NCBI GenBank assembly: GCA_021613535.1 | Contig: CP075493.1 | Coordinates: 10,974,001 to 11,038,000, forward strand | Reading direction: 5' to 3' | Source: Adineta vaga | Lineage: Eukaryota; Rotifera | DNA length: 64,000 bases | In this document: positions 44,390 through 55,706 of the stretch, piece by piece | How positions within the stretch are numbered: the stretch's first letter is position 1 | How the letters are laid out: every line of letters starts with the position of its first letter | The notes under the pieces: generated by a model | What the model was told of the DNA's origin: nothing | Seen by the model: the letters and a program-made list of their open reading frames with translations, nothing else | Database searches by the model: none | Program-made: the position numbers and the translations under genes

Positions 44390-45194
44390 TTATGGTTTTG
44401 AACGAAAAGAATAACTTCCTTCCCATGTATTATGCGATGAAGAACTTACACCATTTTGAGTAGTCCCATGATAATTAAATTGACCGGGAAGAATTTGAAT
44501 ATGGACTATTTTCGTTTCACCAATAGCAACAAGTCCAGCATGTACAGCAGCCGTGGCAATATTAGAATCATCAGTATAAACATGTGTACCCCATATAGAT
44601 CCTTTACTATTGCCTTTAATCTTGAAAGACAAAGTTTGCCCAACTTTATCACGAAACATTTTAATATTTGGTATTACCATCTCAAAATTAACTGGCTTTC
44701 GAGTAAATAAAAAACTTCCACTCCATATACCATACGATGAAGATGTTATACCGTCTCGAGTACTGCCAATATAGGCTTGTTGTCCAGGAAAAACTTTAAT
44801 ATCGACAGTCTTGGTTTCGCCTATATCAATAATTCCAGCATGTACAGCAGCCGTGGCAATATTAGAATCATCTGTATAGATATCTGTACCCCATACAGGA
44901 CCGACAGTATTGCCTGTGACCGCAAACGAGAAAATTTGACCAATCTTATCACGATATGCTTCTAGATTAATTGGTACGTCCGGTACAATATCTCCTATTT
45001 CAATAGATTAGCATTCTTTATTCATAAAATGCTCATGACTAGAGCGTATTTGAAATTCTCTTACCATTTAATAATGAGTCAGATGCCAACTTTCGGCCTA
45101 CCATTAAATCTGAACTATCAAGTGAGCGTTTTTTCAATAGTTTGTCTCTTAATTTATCAGCTTCACTTGAAAAGGCCAACATTGTTTCTAACAT
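44390..45194 (-). CDS. tandem LCCL-domain-like protein, 244 aa
   Basis: Exon 1 is 45194-45065 (MLETMLAFSSEADKLRDKLLKK, short coiled coil). A 70-bp intron (GTAAGA donor) leads to exon 2, 44994-44390. Two copies of a domain of about 95 residues follow, each with WGTxxYTDDSNIATAAVHAG, PGQxxYxGxTxxG(V/I)xSSS and a closing (W)xGS(F/Y)xF, which fits the LCCL signature without its usual Cys pair. There is no signal peptide, unlike most animal LCCL proteins, so an intracellular protein is predicted. The repeat identity suggests internal duplication. Exon 1 has a degenerate copy at 54.2 kb. Confidence 0.78.
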
Positions 45195-46114
45195 GACAGT
45201 AAATAACTTTTCTTATCGAAATCAATATGTAATCTGTTTATAAAAAGTTGCAGCAATTTTCGCTTTTGAATTGTGTCGTTTTCAATATTCTTCAAAAACA
45301 ACAAAGTTTAAAATTGACGCAGAGAAGATTTTTCTCATTCACGATCTACCTTTTACAGAACCAAAAAAAAAAGGAACGATTTTTTTTCTTTTCTGTTGTT
45401 TTACAATCAAAAAACAGCAACAAAACATCCATAACTATATTTTTATTAATTTACAATCACCTTGACTAAACCTCTACAATAAAATGATTTTGATTAAAAA
45501 ATTACCAATATTAAAAACAAAAGCTATCACTAGAGTGTACTTAGCTATCTAAAATGTTCACTCATTATAGTTCAGTGTAAAATATGGTAATATTTATCTC
45601 AGAGATATGAGATGATCACTTGAATAAACTTTGGCACTGCTTACCATTATCAACACTATAGAAAGAAATCTTGTTAATCTAGGAATATTTCTATGATGAG
45701 TGAATAAATTATATTTGAAGTAAATACGAGTATCTTTCCAAATAAGTCTAAAGTTTTATTTTGTGTTCTCATATTTTCTTTCAGTATTGACATTGTTCAT
45801 GCTTTGTCTATAGAAAAAATATTAAATTCACTGTTCTTTTGCATACATACACAGCTGCTTTTTCTTTCTTTCTTTATTCTTCTTTTTCTGTGGATACTGA
45901 CGCTGCAACATTAATAAAATATGCATCATCGATATGATATTTGATATCATTCGCTATGTTTCGATAGTTAATGCTTAAAAAAAACAATGTCACATAGAAA
46001 CACAAACGCATATCTGATTCATTCTTCTGCGCGATGATTGTAGTCGTTGGGCGTCTGTATATGTGATATCATAATATTTTTTTAACTTCAGTCTTATGCA
46101 CACATAAATATGAG
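45195..46114. other. intergenic, no gene seen
   Basis: A+T-rich, with TTTCTTTC runs at 45850-45890. Short frames at 45248-45469 have biased composition and overlap each other; not supported as genes. Confidence 0.5.
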
Positions 46115-46123
46115 TATATAAAG
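46115..46123 (+). promoter_or_regulatory. TATA box candidate for the GPI-anchored-type gene
   Basis: TATATAAAG 31 bp upstream of the ATG at 46154; if used, the 5' leader is very short. Confidence 0.5.
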
Positions 46124-46153
46124 ACAATTTGTTTCTTATAGAGGACACATACA

Positions 46154-46912
46154 ATGCTCATTTTTCTTTCAGTTACATTTCTACTGATAGGTAGTAATCA
46201 TGCTTTACAATGTGTGACTAACTGTTCGATCGGTCCGTTTGAATTTCATACTACATTGCATTCTGATGATGAAAAATGTCAACAACGTGTCTGTGCATCG
46301 AAATGTTCTCTCAATCTGGAATTTCTTTATCATACCAAAAGATACAAGGCTACGTTTGAACACAATACTGGATCACGAGATTTCATTTATATTACCATGA
46401 AACCTTATTTGTCCTATGATGTTAAGTATTCATGCTCGAAAAATAGCAATTGTGCTCTTGCGTATGCACAGAACAGAATTACCGATATGAGTAATCGAGC
46501 CTACAACGTTGCTCATATTCATAAACAACTTGCACCATTGATTGAAAATTCGACTAAATCCGATTCGATTCAATGTTATAATATGAAACATACTATTGTT
46601 CAATGTGCACCTAAAGAAGTTTGTAATGTAGATTATAATCCACGAGACCGCAAAGCCAGAGAACGAGGTTGTAAATATTTCAGTGATCCTATTGTGATGG
46701 TTTATGATAGTGAAACTTATTCGTCTTTCGATATTACTTGCAATCGTAATTTATGCAATGGTGATGCAACATTATCAGAAGTCAAAGCAATCCTTTTTGA
46801 ACATGGTTTGACCGATGGCAATGGTCGACGAATTGCTGCAGGAACAATGGGGATAGCTTCTGTTCTCTTGATGCTAGCTACTCTGACATTCACCGCTGCT
46901 TTTTATTTGTAA
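46154..46912 (+). CDS. secreted, probably GPI-anchored Cys-rich protein, 252 aa
   Basis: Starts with a signal peptide (LIFLSVTFLLIGSNHA) and ends with a hydrophobic tail (GIASVLLMLATLTFTAAFYL) after a small-residue region, the usual GPI layout. Between them are about 14 Cys. The block CAPKEVCNVDYNP...ITCNRNLCNGD ends in C-N-x-x-x-C-N, similar to Ly6/uPAR folds; assignment is tentative. Single exon. No further family information. Confidence 0.65.
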   Translation: MLIFLSVTFLLIGSNHALQCVTNCSIGPFEFHTTLHSDDEKCQQRVCASKCSLNLEFLYHTKRYKATFEHNTGSRDFIYITMKPYLSYDVKYSCSKNSNCALAYAQNRITDMSNRAYNVAHIHKQLAPLIENSTKSDSIQCYNMKHTIVQCAPKEVCNVDYNPRDRKARERGCKYFSDPIVMVYDSETYSSFDITCNRNLCNGDATLSEVKAILFEHGLTDGNGRRIAAGTMGIASVLLMLATLTFTAAFYL

Positions 46913-47637
46913 TGCACCATTTGAGGGTTAAGAGTGGGTGTAGGTGTGATTTCATGAAGGATTGACGGAATTGAATATGTTCAATATCGAGAAATAGAAC
47001 GTATATCATTAGCTATTGTATGAAGTCATTCTACCGCTCGCTTCTATTCTGGGAATGAAAACTTCGTAACAGTAGTTACTTCGACTAAGAAGCTATTCAG
47101 ATAATAGTTATCATTTTTTTAACAGAAATAATTTTTTTCTGGTTTTATTTCGTCGCAAGTAAAAGCAGAAAAAAATAGTTCAATAGATATTTCGTTCACA
47201 GACTTATTTTTGCACTCACCGCACGCTCATCCTTGCTTGGATCCATTCGGACACATAAATTCTACCATTCATTTCAAAGAACTTGAAAGCAGATTCTATA
47301 ATGAATTACTAAAAAAAAACACTTAATTATCCAGCAATCAAGTAACTAAATGATGAATGAGTACAAAAAGTTATGTATAATGAGAGAATAAAATGAAAAT
47401 TGTTATCTTTTATAAAAAATATGACGCGCAAATACTTTTTTTTAACTTCTCAATTATGAAGGTTGCTGAGTTATTTATGAATCTAGATATTTAATCATGC
47501 ACATTGAATTAGTTTTAGGTGATTAAAAAAAGAAAACAAATGCTTTTGTGTTTATAAATGGGAGCTATGAGAAGATAAACTCAACATTTCTCACAATTAA
47601 ATAAGAATAGCTCAACATCTATCTATTATTTTTCTGA
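46913..47637. other. intergenic, no gene seen
   Basis: A+T-rich; a short G-rich piece near 46925-46945 (GTGGGTGTAGGTGTGA) resembles the G-rich motif near 21256. No coding signal. Confidence 0.45.
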
Positions 47638-48523
47638 ATGACAAACGACCATTCTGAAATGAAAGTTGTTAGTACAAAAGCCTTTTACTTACCACCAAAT
47701 TGGCCTGATATAAATTTTGCATCATATCTTGTTGGTGAAGCATTATCTATTCCATGCTATTTATTTGTCTTTTATCATCTTTTGGCAAGCATAAAGTAGC
47801 ACGTACAACTCTATACAATCATTCAACATTAACTGTACTGATTTTTAGTTTCATATATCTTATGCGCAACGAGGAACTTACGTACCATTTAATCCTGCTA
47901 TATGTCTTCTTTATCAATTCGTTGACTTTGGTATATGGTTATCGTTAGAACGACATATACTAATATTTCATTAACATTTAGTTCGAACGACTCGTGGACG
48001 TTTAGTATTTCACTATATTCCACTTGTCTGTTTTGCACTCTATGCACCGATCTTTTACTTTTATCTTTTATTTATTTATCCATGTGAATGTAAATATAAT
48101 GCTAATGCATTTTTATGTGATAGTCCATGGTATAATTGTTCAGTTCCGACAGCACTGTCTCCATTGATTGTTATCCTTAGTGGTAGTTTTCTTATTCGAG
48201 TTATTGTTCGGCAACGTCGATTACAACAAGGTTATAGTTGGCGAAAAAAAAATCGAAAAATGATCTTACCATTCATTTTTATTACTGTTGCTTATATAAT
48301 CTTTGTTCTTCCATTCGTAATTCTAACAACGATGGCAACATTGGGAATCACAAAGTATGGTACTGATGTTTCAGAATTTCTTTTTTACATTTCAAATGAA
48401 CTTGTAATAGTTATACCTTATACTACGCTGATTTTATTACCTAATTTGAAACAAAAATTTCGTATGTTAATTTGCTGTAAATCGTTTCAAAAAAGTGTGC
48501 TACCATTAACTCATCATGCCTAA
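47638..48523 (+). pseudogene. GPCR pseudogene
   Basis: From ATG 47638 (MTNDHSEMKVV) the sequence reads like a bdelloid-type GPCR but in pieces. TM1 ends in a stop after HLLASIK, TM2-3 continue in another frame (TTLYNHSTLTVLIFSF...YLMRNEE), a third piece carries SLERHILIFH (DRY-region equivalent) with TAA inside, and TM4-TM7 are in a long final frame (to 48523) with SFLIRVIVRQRRLQQ and PFIFITVAYIIFVLPF. At least three lesions, so decay is not a sequencing artefact. The C-terminal half is still free of stops. Confidence 0.75.
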
Positions 48524-48578
48524 TTACATTGAAAAACTGATATACTTAAAACTTCCTATTTTAACAACATTTGTTTAT

Positions 48579-51019
48579 TTATGTATATTGATTTGTCAGC
48601 GAATCATTGTCATCTCGTTCAATGGTCGTTGTCGATGAATGAATAATGGTCTCAGGTGCTACTATATTTGATCTCTTTGCTAGTCTAGAATTTGAGCCAC
48701 TCGATTGTACTGAAAGACGTTTTTCCATTGTGTTAGACACATCGGATGTTGTCATTTCTAATTCATTGCTATGGTTCTGAAGAAGAAGAAAAGTATGAAA
48801 TGTTATATTATTTGAATGAAAGTATATCCGTAGTATACCTTTTCTTTGTATCGTTTTGGTAAACAAGAACAGTACATATCTTTTATTGATATCACCAATT
48901 TTGGATCGATTTCATGTGGTTTACGAAGTCCAGTTAAATAAGAAACAATCATACCAATCAGTATGACAGTACTAACTGCAATCGGTGTATACCATAAATA
49001 ACTTATGGAATAAAAATTAATCAGAGGATCACGTCTAAATATACTCGTTCTTTTTGTTTCTCCGAATATGATAGAAGACAATCTCACTTGACAAAATCCA
49101 CTGTTTTCATTGTTGTCAGTGTACTATTCGATGAGTTACAATTCGCAATTGATAACGGCAAGCTTACATCTGTCATTTGATTTTTTGTTATTTGAGCACC
49201 CAAAAAAATCCACAACATTAACATGAGACTTGTGAGAAATCCAACAAGGCCTCCTCGCCGATTTGCTGTTGGAAAGAAAAGACCAAGAAAAAAGACGCCC
49301 ATAATTGGACCTTCTAGTACACCGAATAAAGACAAAACTGCATTGAGAATCATTCCTAAATAACTAACTATATAAGTTAATAAAATGACAGTTGCTCCAA
49401 GTATAACAGAAACGATTTTTGATAGGAAACCTTGTCTCTGATCTGTTAATTGTCGATCAAAGAGTCCTTTATAAATATCTTCAATTAGTACAGCTGCTAG
49501 ACTATTTAAGCCAGATGAAATTGTTGAGAGAGAACCAGAAAATATACATGCAAGAAAGACACCTGGTAAGCCTTTCTTATCACCTAACAATTCCATAACG
49601 AAATATGGAAAAATTTGATCTAAATCATCAATCTTGTTCGCTGTATATGGATCACAATCAGCATAATAAGCATAGATCATGACACCAATCAAACTTGACA
49701 TAAGAATGATTAATGCACTAGTAAAAGCATTAATAAATAGAGCTTGTTTAGCACCACGCGTCGAATGAATTGAAATATATCGTTGTATAAGTGTTTGGTT
49801 AAATCCATACGTCGATAGAAAATTGAATGACCCACCAATAAGTACTGACCAAATAGTATGTCGAGTACGTGGATCAGGACTAATGCTAGAATTCGAGGAA
49901 GAGTAACAAATTTCTATACATACATATCTGACTTAGGTAGCTTACTTATCGAATATAATTCGTTCACCTCGGGATGCAATAGAGAATGTTTTTTTGATAC
50001 CACCAAGTGTAATTAAACCTTGGATAATAGCAGATAGAAGACCAACTAGAATGATAATTGTTTGCAGAACATCTGTCCAAATGACTGCTTTCATTCCACC
50101 CTAGATAAAAAAACGATCAAGTCTGATTTTATCTAATTTAGATTTATTACCAAGGAAGAATAAAAAGTACAAATAACACCGATAGAAACAACACAAAGCC
50201 AAATATTTAAACCTGTGGCTAAATTAAAATAACCATCAGACTTTTTTGGTCTTTCAAAAACTAGAAAAATCTGTTTTACTTTGACTCAATGCCAATGCAG
50301 GTGCATACAATACAATAGCCATATAGATTATCTACGAGAAAAGCTTTTGAATTCAACATTTCACATATTTTGACTTACCATTATTGATGAAAACGTTAGT
50401 GACACACAGATGCGTACGGTTCGATCGAAACGTTGCTCTAAATACTATGTCACAAATAAAACTTCTTTCAACAACAAAATTCTGAAATAAAAAATCTATA
50501 CTTCATAGGTACTGGTAAAATTCATCTCGCGAAATTTTGGCATAAAGATTAATGCAGTTACTATTGAAGCAACTGTTACTGAAATAGCTAAAAGATTAAA
50601 TATAAAATGTGTATAGCTATGACCGATAGAAACAGATATTATTTCTCACCTTGATAACAATACATTGTACCGAATAAATAGATTTCACTAGGTGTACCTA
50701 AAAGTGTAATTGCAGAAATAAATGACACTGAAATGCTTAATGCCGTTGGTAAAACCTGTACAAAATCATTTGAAAAAACTATAATTATTGTTCATTTATA
50801 TACTTCATACATACACTCATGTTGCCATCAGCTGAAAAGAAGATAGAGAGAGTAAGAGTCGAATTATCTAAATGATGAACTAATCATACCAAGAAGAAAT
50901 TCTTTTGCAGAGCTTTTTTTCGATTTGAAAAATCCAAATATAATACCAATTACAGATGACAAGAGTAAAAGTATTACAAGAATGATATAATCAACTGCAC
51001 TAAATGTATGCGATGCCAT
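48579..51019 (-). CDS. SLC5 sodium:solute symporter, 623 aa, 11 exons
   Basis: Exons (minus): 51019-50890, 50831-50815 (17 bp), 50755-50650, 50587-50502, 50444-50379, 50331-50280, 50218-50151, 50100-49946, 49885-49088, 49034-48839 and 48776-48579. Every junction is GT...AG, and the summed length is 1,872 nt, a multiple of three. The SLC5 signature TYEYLEQRF is present, with FFKSKKSSAKEFLLG, SFISAITLLGTPSEIY, GGMKAVIWTDVLQ, GFNQTLIQRY and SGSLSTISSGLNSLA. The architecture matches the Na+-dependent multivitamin/iodide/monocarboxylate branch (about 600-640 aa, 13 TM). Substrate unknown. The C-terminal cytosolic tail is Ser/Thr-rich. It converges with the GPCR pseudogene. Confidence 0.92.
50815..50831 (-). 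other. 17-bp microexon of the SLC5 gene
   Basis: It codes for ADGNMS (with one base from exon 1) and is flanked by CTTTTCAG and GTATGTATG. Without it the frame of exon 3 (VLPTALSISVSF) would not connect to exon 1. Confidence 0.8.
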
Positions 51020-51993
51020 CTTTTAATCTACGAAATATATATAGAGTGCAAACTATTGTCAAAAGAAAAGTGTTTGTTAAGAGATAAATATAAGAATTAA
51101 ATACGCGTCGATGTTGTATTCTCTTTTATTATTTCAAACAGAAAAGAAAAGAAAAACGAAATAAATCTTTTTTTTGTATGATGATAAAACGATATTTGTT
51201 TAGTGTCGTAAATTTTGCTGTTATCGTCAGAATGAATATGGTGTTCAGAAAACTAACAGCAAGTCATTTGCACTATCCGTACATACCAATTTTGTTGCCG
51301 AATAATACATTATTCAAGAAAAAAAAGCAACGATAGCGATTACTATATGGATATTTCATGTTTATGAGACATATTTATGATCTAGCAAAAATAATAAAAA
51401 TTTGCCGTCTCATACATTAGTAAAGTAAGGAACGGGATTTTGTAACCGACAATAGCAGTCCATTCTTCCGGATAGATATGTGTATACCATCACAGACTGT
51501 TTGTTCAAAAAAAAACAGAATCAGCACAACTAATAAAAATACTGTGCTTTTGAATGCTATATTATCGCAAAATAATTGCATTCTTCACCGTCTTTTTGTA
51601 TAATAATATTTATCAGATGTGTTCGTTGAATGATTTTATTGATAATATCTTTTTTGGAAATATATCTGATTTTCGATAACATTGTCGAGAATCACTAGTA
51701 AGAATACATGAGGAAAGAAAAAAAAATCTTGTGCAATTACTATTCTATGAAACAGTCAACCTTGAGGGTGATGAAAGATTTCGAAACTGTACTGAATAAA
51801 AACAAAAATGAGCATGTGTGTTTGCATTAGAATAAAATATTATAGAGAAACAGGACTTTTTAAGTTTGTATAAAAATCACCTCTTTTTGCATTTTCAGTC
51901 AATACTTAAAAAATATATCATTTCAACGCAACTTATATTTATTTCTAGATTTAACTTCGTTTTTTTCTTACACGCAATACCATAAATAAAACC
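51020..51993. other. divergent intergenic region, no gene seen
   Basis: Promoters of the SLC5 gene (minus) and eEF1B (plus) should lie here. A+T-rich, no long frame. Confidence 0.5.
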
Positions 51994-52976
51994 ATGAATT
52001 TCGGTGATCTTCAATCTCGTGATGGACTTCTTTTACTTAATAAGTTCCTTGTTGATAAATCATATATGGCAGGGTATATATTTTCAAATATTTTGTTTCG
52101 CAAAAACTGAACTTATTTATGTATTGAATAGATATTATCCAACACAGAATGATCTTATTTTCTTTGAAGCAGTAAAACAAGTTCCGTCAGCAGATTTTGA
52201 GAATGCTCTTCGATGGTACAAACATATTTCTTCATTTAATGATGAGGAAAAACAAAAGTACATTTCTTTCCATCTTCCATTACTTATTTAGATTTAATCT
52301 TAAAATTATATACCTAGATTCGAAGGTGAATTTGAGTCACTTTCTATCAAAAAGCTTGCTGCAGCATCTAATAAAGATGATGATGATGATGAATTTGACG
52401 TATTCGGTGATGAAGATGAAGAAGAAAGTGAGCAAACTAAACAACGTTTAGCTGCTTATGCTGAGAGAAGAGCAAACAGTAAATATCGGAGAAAATGATA
52501 ATCTTGAATGGTTTAAATTTCATTTTTAGGACCAGTTGTTATTGCTAAAAGTTCAATTGTTCTTGATGTATGCATTTGAAAATTGATCGAGACCTCATTT
52601 GTAGAAAAGTTTTCTTTTTCTATTAGGTTAAACCATTGGATGATGAAACAAATATGGAAGAACTTGAAGAAAATGTTCGTTCAATCGAATTAGATGGACT
52701 TCTCTGGGGTGCTTGTAAGTTCAGATTTCTTATTGAAAGTTTTCTATTTTATAATATCATCTCATTTCATAAAAGCTCAACTTGTTCCAGTTGCTTATGG
52801 AATTAAAGTATTACAAATAACATGTGTCGTTGAAGATGACAAGGTATTATTTGTATCATTTTTTGTCTATAAATCGAATTTATTTTCAGGTTGGCATAGA
52901 TACACTGGAAGAAAATATTACTGCATTTACGGATTATGTTCAATCCGTTGATATTATTTCATTTCGAAATGTTTAA
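51994..52976 (+). CDS. EEF1B2: translation elongation factor 1 beta (eEF1B alpha), 215 aa
   Basis: Seven exons: 51994-52073, 52132-52257, 52318-52478, 52530-52567, 52627-52714, 52776-52843 and 52890-52976; spliced length 648 nt. The N-terminal GST-like start ([30 protein letters not shown]) is followed by an acidic linker ([17 protein letters not shown]), then the GEF domain: [60 protein letters not shown] and [19 protein letters not shown]. It exchanges GDP for GTP on eEF1A. Most members end in AFNKI; here the tail is SFRNV. Because it is a conserved essential gene and intact, it anchors the gene models around it. Confidence 0.95.
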
Positions 52977-53180
52977 ATTTTATGATTATAAACTATCTTT
53001 TTTTTCTTCTTTTCAAAAACATTCACACAGCTCTTTACATTTCTTCTTACTTTCATTCATTCTCACCTTCGAGATGAATGTCATCCTCATCAATAATAAA
53101 GACTCTAGATCATCACTTGTTTATTGAATAAATTATAGTCAAAAGATAGAAGAATGTTTATGATCAATGATGTACTTTAA

Positions 53181-53444
53181 TCAGCAAAAATGAATGTTTG
53201 TTTTATCAAACATTTTGCCAAGTATGGTTTTGATAAACCTAGGTGTCCATCGAGAAAACGTTTCCTTGGTGATTATATCTTTTCCATCAGTATAAATTAG
53301 TGGCCCTAAATAAATGATGGATACAATTTAATATTCAATAATGGTTCTCAAAACGTGCGATATACCTGTCATATTTCCATAAGACAAATCATAATTAAAA
53401 GAATAGTGGTTAGGATTATAATCTTGTTCTTGGTAAGATGCCAT
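53181..53444 (-). CDS. small two-exon gene, 67 aa, unknown
   Basis: Exon 1 is 53444-53366 (MASYQEQDYNPNHYSFNYDLSYG...), intron 53365-53306 (60 bp, GTATAT...TTTAG, phase 1), exon 2 53305-53181 (PLIYTDGKDIITKETFSRW...FIKTILGKMFDK, ends FC and TGA). The spliced frame totals 204 nt. It is convergent with eEF1B and 205 bp from its stop. No signal peptide or TM; the Tyr/Asn-rich N-terminus and basic-amphipathic C-terminal helix are visible. The clean frame across a consensus intron makes it credible despite its size. Confidence 0.5.
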
Positions 53445-54170
53445 ATGATGTATTTATTTCTTCACAAGTATACGTTGGGAAGTTTTGTATAAAATAGCGT
53501 AGAGAAAATGAAGAAATGATGTCGATAAAAGTAGGTAATTTGTTTCTGTGTATTGAAAGTTAGTTTCGTAATTATTATTTTCAATAGGAAAAGATACAAA
53601 AAATGAAACTTCAGTAATCATGTTGATATGCTTGATTGCATTGGTGCTTGTCTTTCGTTTCAATTATTATTCTGTATATTATGAAATAACATTCTATGTA
53701 AAAATATGTTTTGATTCGTCTTGATTATAGACGTATGAGTGAGTAATCAATATAGTCATCGACACAGAATGTGTTCATCATTCGATTACATCGGAATTTT
53801 AGTCGATAATTTGGTGAATGTTTATGTGCAGTTTGAGAAAAGGATACTTTTTACATCCTTCTATGGAACTATGATATAGGTTATATAAGCAGTATGAGTG
53901 TTGTGAAGTAAATAATTCACCTATTTGAAAGAAAATTCATTCTTTCGTTAAATATCAATATTTTTTCCAATTTATATAAAACTGAAAAAGCAATTAGAAG
54001 AACATTATCATGTTTTATTCTATTCAGTAGCGATATGAGAGGACGAGAGATCGTCATTATTTTCGTTTGGAAGAAATGCATATAGCTTCCTAGCCATTCA
54101 TTGTACAATATAGAATTTACATAATTTCGAGTAGTTGCTTGGTAACTAGATTGAACAAGAAGAGCTTTGA
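53445..54170. other. intergenic, no gene seen
   Basis: A+T-rich; minus-strand frames at 53454-53663 and 53917-54108 are short and without recognisable content. Confidence 0.45.
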
Positions 54171-54173
54171 TAT

Positions 54174-54246
54174 GAACAGTCTATACTTTTGAAGAACATG
54201 TCTTTTCAATAGTTTAACTCGTAATTTATCTGCTTCACTTAAAAAA
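54174..54246 (-). pseudogene. fragment of the LCCL gene's first exon
   Basis: Minus strand reads MLIFLSEADKLRVKLLKRHVL, matching the exon 1 pattern ML-x-F-x-SEADKLR-x-KLLK of the gene at 44.4-45.2 kb. No LCCL domains follow on the minus strand. The nucleotide similarity seems to extend upstream to about 54320. A dispersed partial duplication, 9 kb from its source. Confidence 0.6.
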
Positions 54247-54587
54247 ATCAACATTGCTAGTGAAATAGTGCTAAACAAGCTCTGTTATCAAGGTCAATAG
54301 CTATTCAAACGTTCTCTTCTCTAATACCTGATTGTTACTCGACATGAATTTTAAACAATTGACCGTGTTTTTCTAACTGAAAAGAGAACGAAATCAAGAA
54401 TCTTGTTGTTCACTACCTGTCATCTCTTCCACAAGAGTGAAACACAATATAGGTAACTACGTTTTTTTGGTGATTTATAATCATCACTTTGATCAAACTT
54501 CTATCATAAATCTTTTATGTAAACTACATGGTAACATGCATTGAAAGTATATTACGAATAAATAGATATAGTAAGTGTTTTTCATCT

Positions 54588-55334
54588 CTAAAATGACGTT
54601 GAAATTATCACGGGTTTTTGTTCTTTCACAATCGTCGTTTTTTTAATATCTACACTGCAATGATGTGTTGACTTTTTTTGACGACGAGGATGCAGAATGG
54701 TGAAAGCAAAGAAAACAGCTGTAATATATCCAATAATCGATGAAATAATTATTAGGATAAAACTGTAACCAATGGCAACGGAAGTTTGAAATACAACGCC
54801 AAAATCTTCAATTACGAGTTTAGTATAAAAGATGTAACCGATAGTTATTAAAATTGGTCCAATTACTAAAAAAAGTAATGGTATGGTACGAATAACACGT
54901 TGAAGATTCAACAAACAAATAATGACTGCCAATAACACCCCGATAAAGATTGAAACCATTCCAGTAAGAATAAGCACTTGTGATAATTTAAAATTTGGTG
55001 GTGTCTTAAGTAGATTTGGAGTTTTATCGAACAAGTGATATGTAGCTTGACCAATGCCATTACTTAATTGTTCTTTTACTATACTGACAGTTGCTGATAT
55101 TATTGTTAAAACTTGTGTTTGATTTGTTCCTGTTGCAATAATGAGCGACGAAATGAATGAAGTATTGAGTAAAATATCATTCAACTTTGTTTCGAGTGAC
55201 GACGAACTACTTGAAACAGTTATCCAATTCGTTGTAGCAACACCGATAATCAGTATGGCCAATGCAATGGCACCGACAAGTGCGACATATAAAATCAAAA
55301 GTTTTGTGATTTTGTTCGTCGTCCTTTCAACCAT
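54588..55334 (-). CDS. four-TM (claudin/tetraspan-like) membrane protein, 248 aa
   Basis: ATG 55334, single exon. TM1 (LILYVALVGAIALAILIIGVATT), a large first loop of about 90 residues with Ser runs and NxS/T sequons, TM2 (VLILTGMVSIFIGVLLAVIICLL), TM3 (TIPLLFLVIGPILITIGYIFY) and TM4 (IGYSFILIIISSIIGYITAVFFAF), then a basic, Lys-rich cytosolic tail with one Cys. The TNW after TM1 recalls the W of claudin-type proteins, but no Cys pair is seen in loop 1. Function unknown. Confidence 0.7.
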   Translation of the reverse strand: MVERTTNKITKLLILYVALVGAIALAILIIGVATTNWITVSSSSSSLETKLNDILLNTSFISSLIIATGTNQTQVLTIISATVSIVKEQLSNGIGQATYHLFDKTPNLLKTPPNFKLSQVLILTGMVSIFIGVLLAVIICLLNLQRVIRTIPLLFLVIGPILITIGYIFYTKLVIEDFGVVFQTSVAIGYSFILIIISSIIGYITAVFFAFTILHPRRQKKSTHHCSVDIKKTTIVKEQKPVIISTSF

Positions 55335-55706
55335 TTTATAAAAAAAGCAACGCTGCAAGAGCAAATTCTAATATCTTACGATGTTCTCTTTCTGTACTTG
55401 TATTTTAGAAGACAATAAAGATTATTCGAATAGCTTCGCTTTTTCTTTTATAGAATCCTCTATTTTATTATGACAACGATTAAAAGAGAGCAATAAAATG
55501 ATTTACATACAATATGAATAATCACAAGACAACACTTTCTTACATGAACACATGAAGCATCATAAATAGTTATTAAAATAAAAATATTTCACCAAATAGT
55601 CCCTTTTCTTACATTCTTTGATTGATATAAATCTGAAAGAAAAAGATTATTCATCAGCAAATCTGGAGAAAATATACAAACAAATGAAAACATATTCGAT
55701 TAAGTA
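55335..55706. other. intergenic, no gene seen
   Basis: Between the 3' end of the polycystin-like gene and the start of the tetraspan gene (both minus). A+T-rich; promoter of the tetraspan gene expected here. Confidence 0.45.

Noticed and set aside
45248-45469. Short plus-strand frames of 64 and 73 codons
   Set aside because: Low complexity (Lys/Gln/Phe runs) and overlapping in two frames; no splice or start context.
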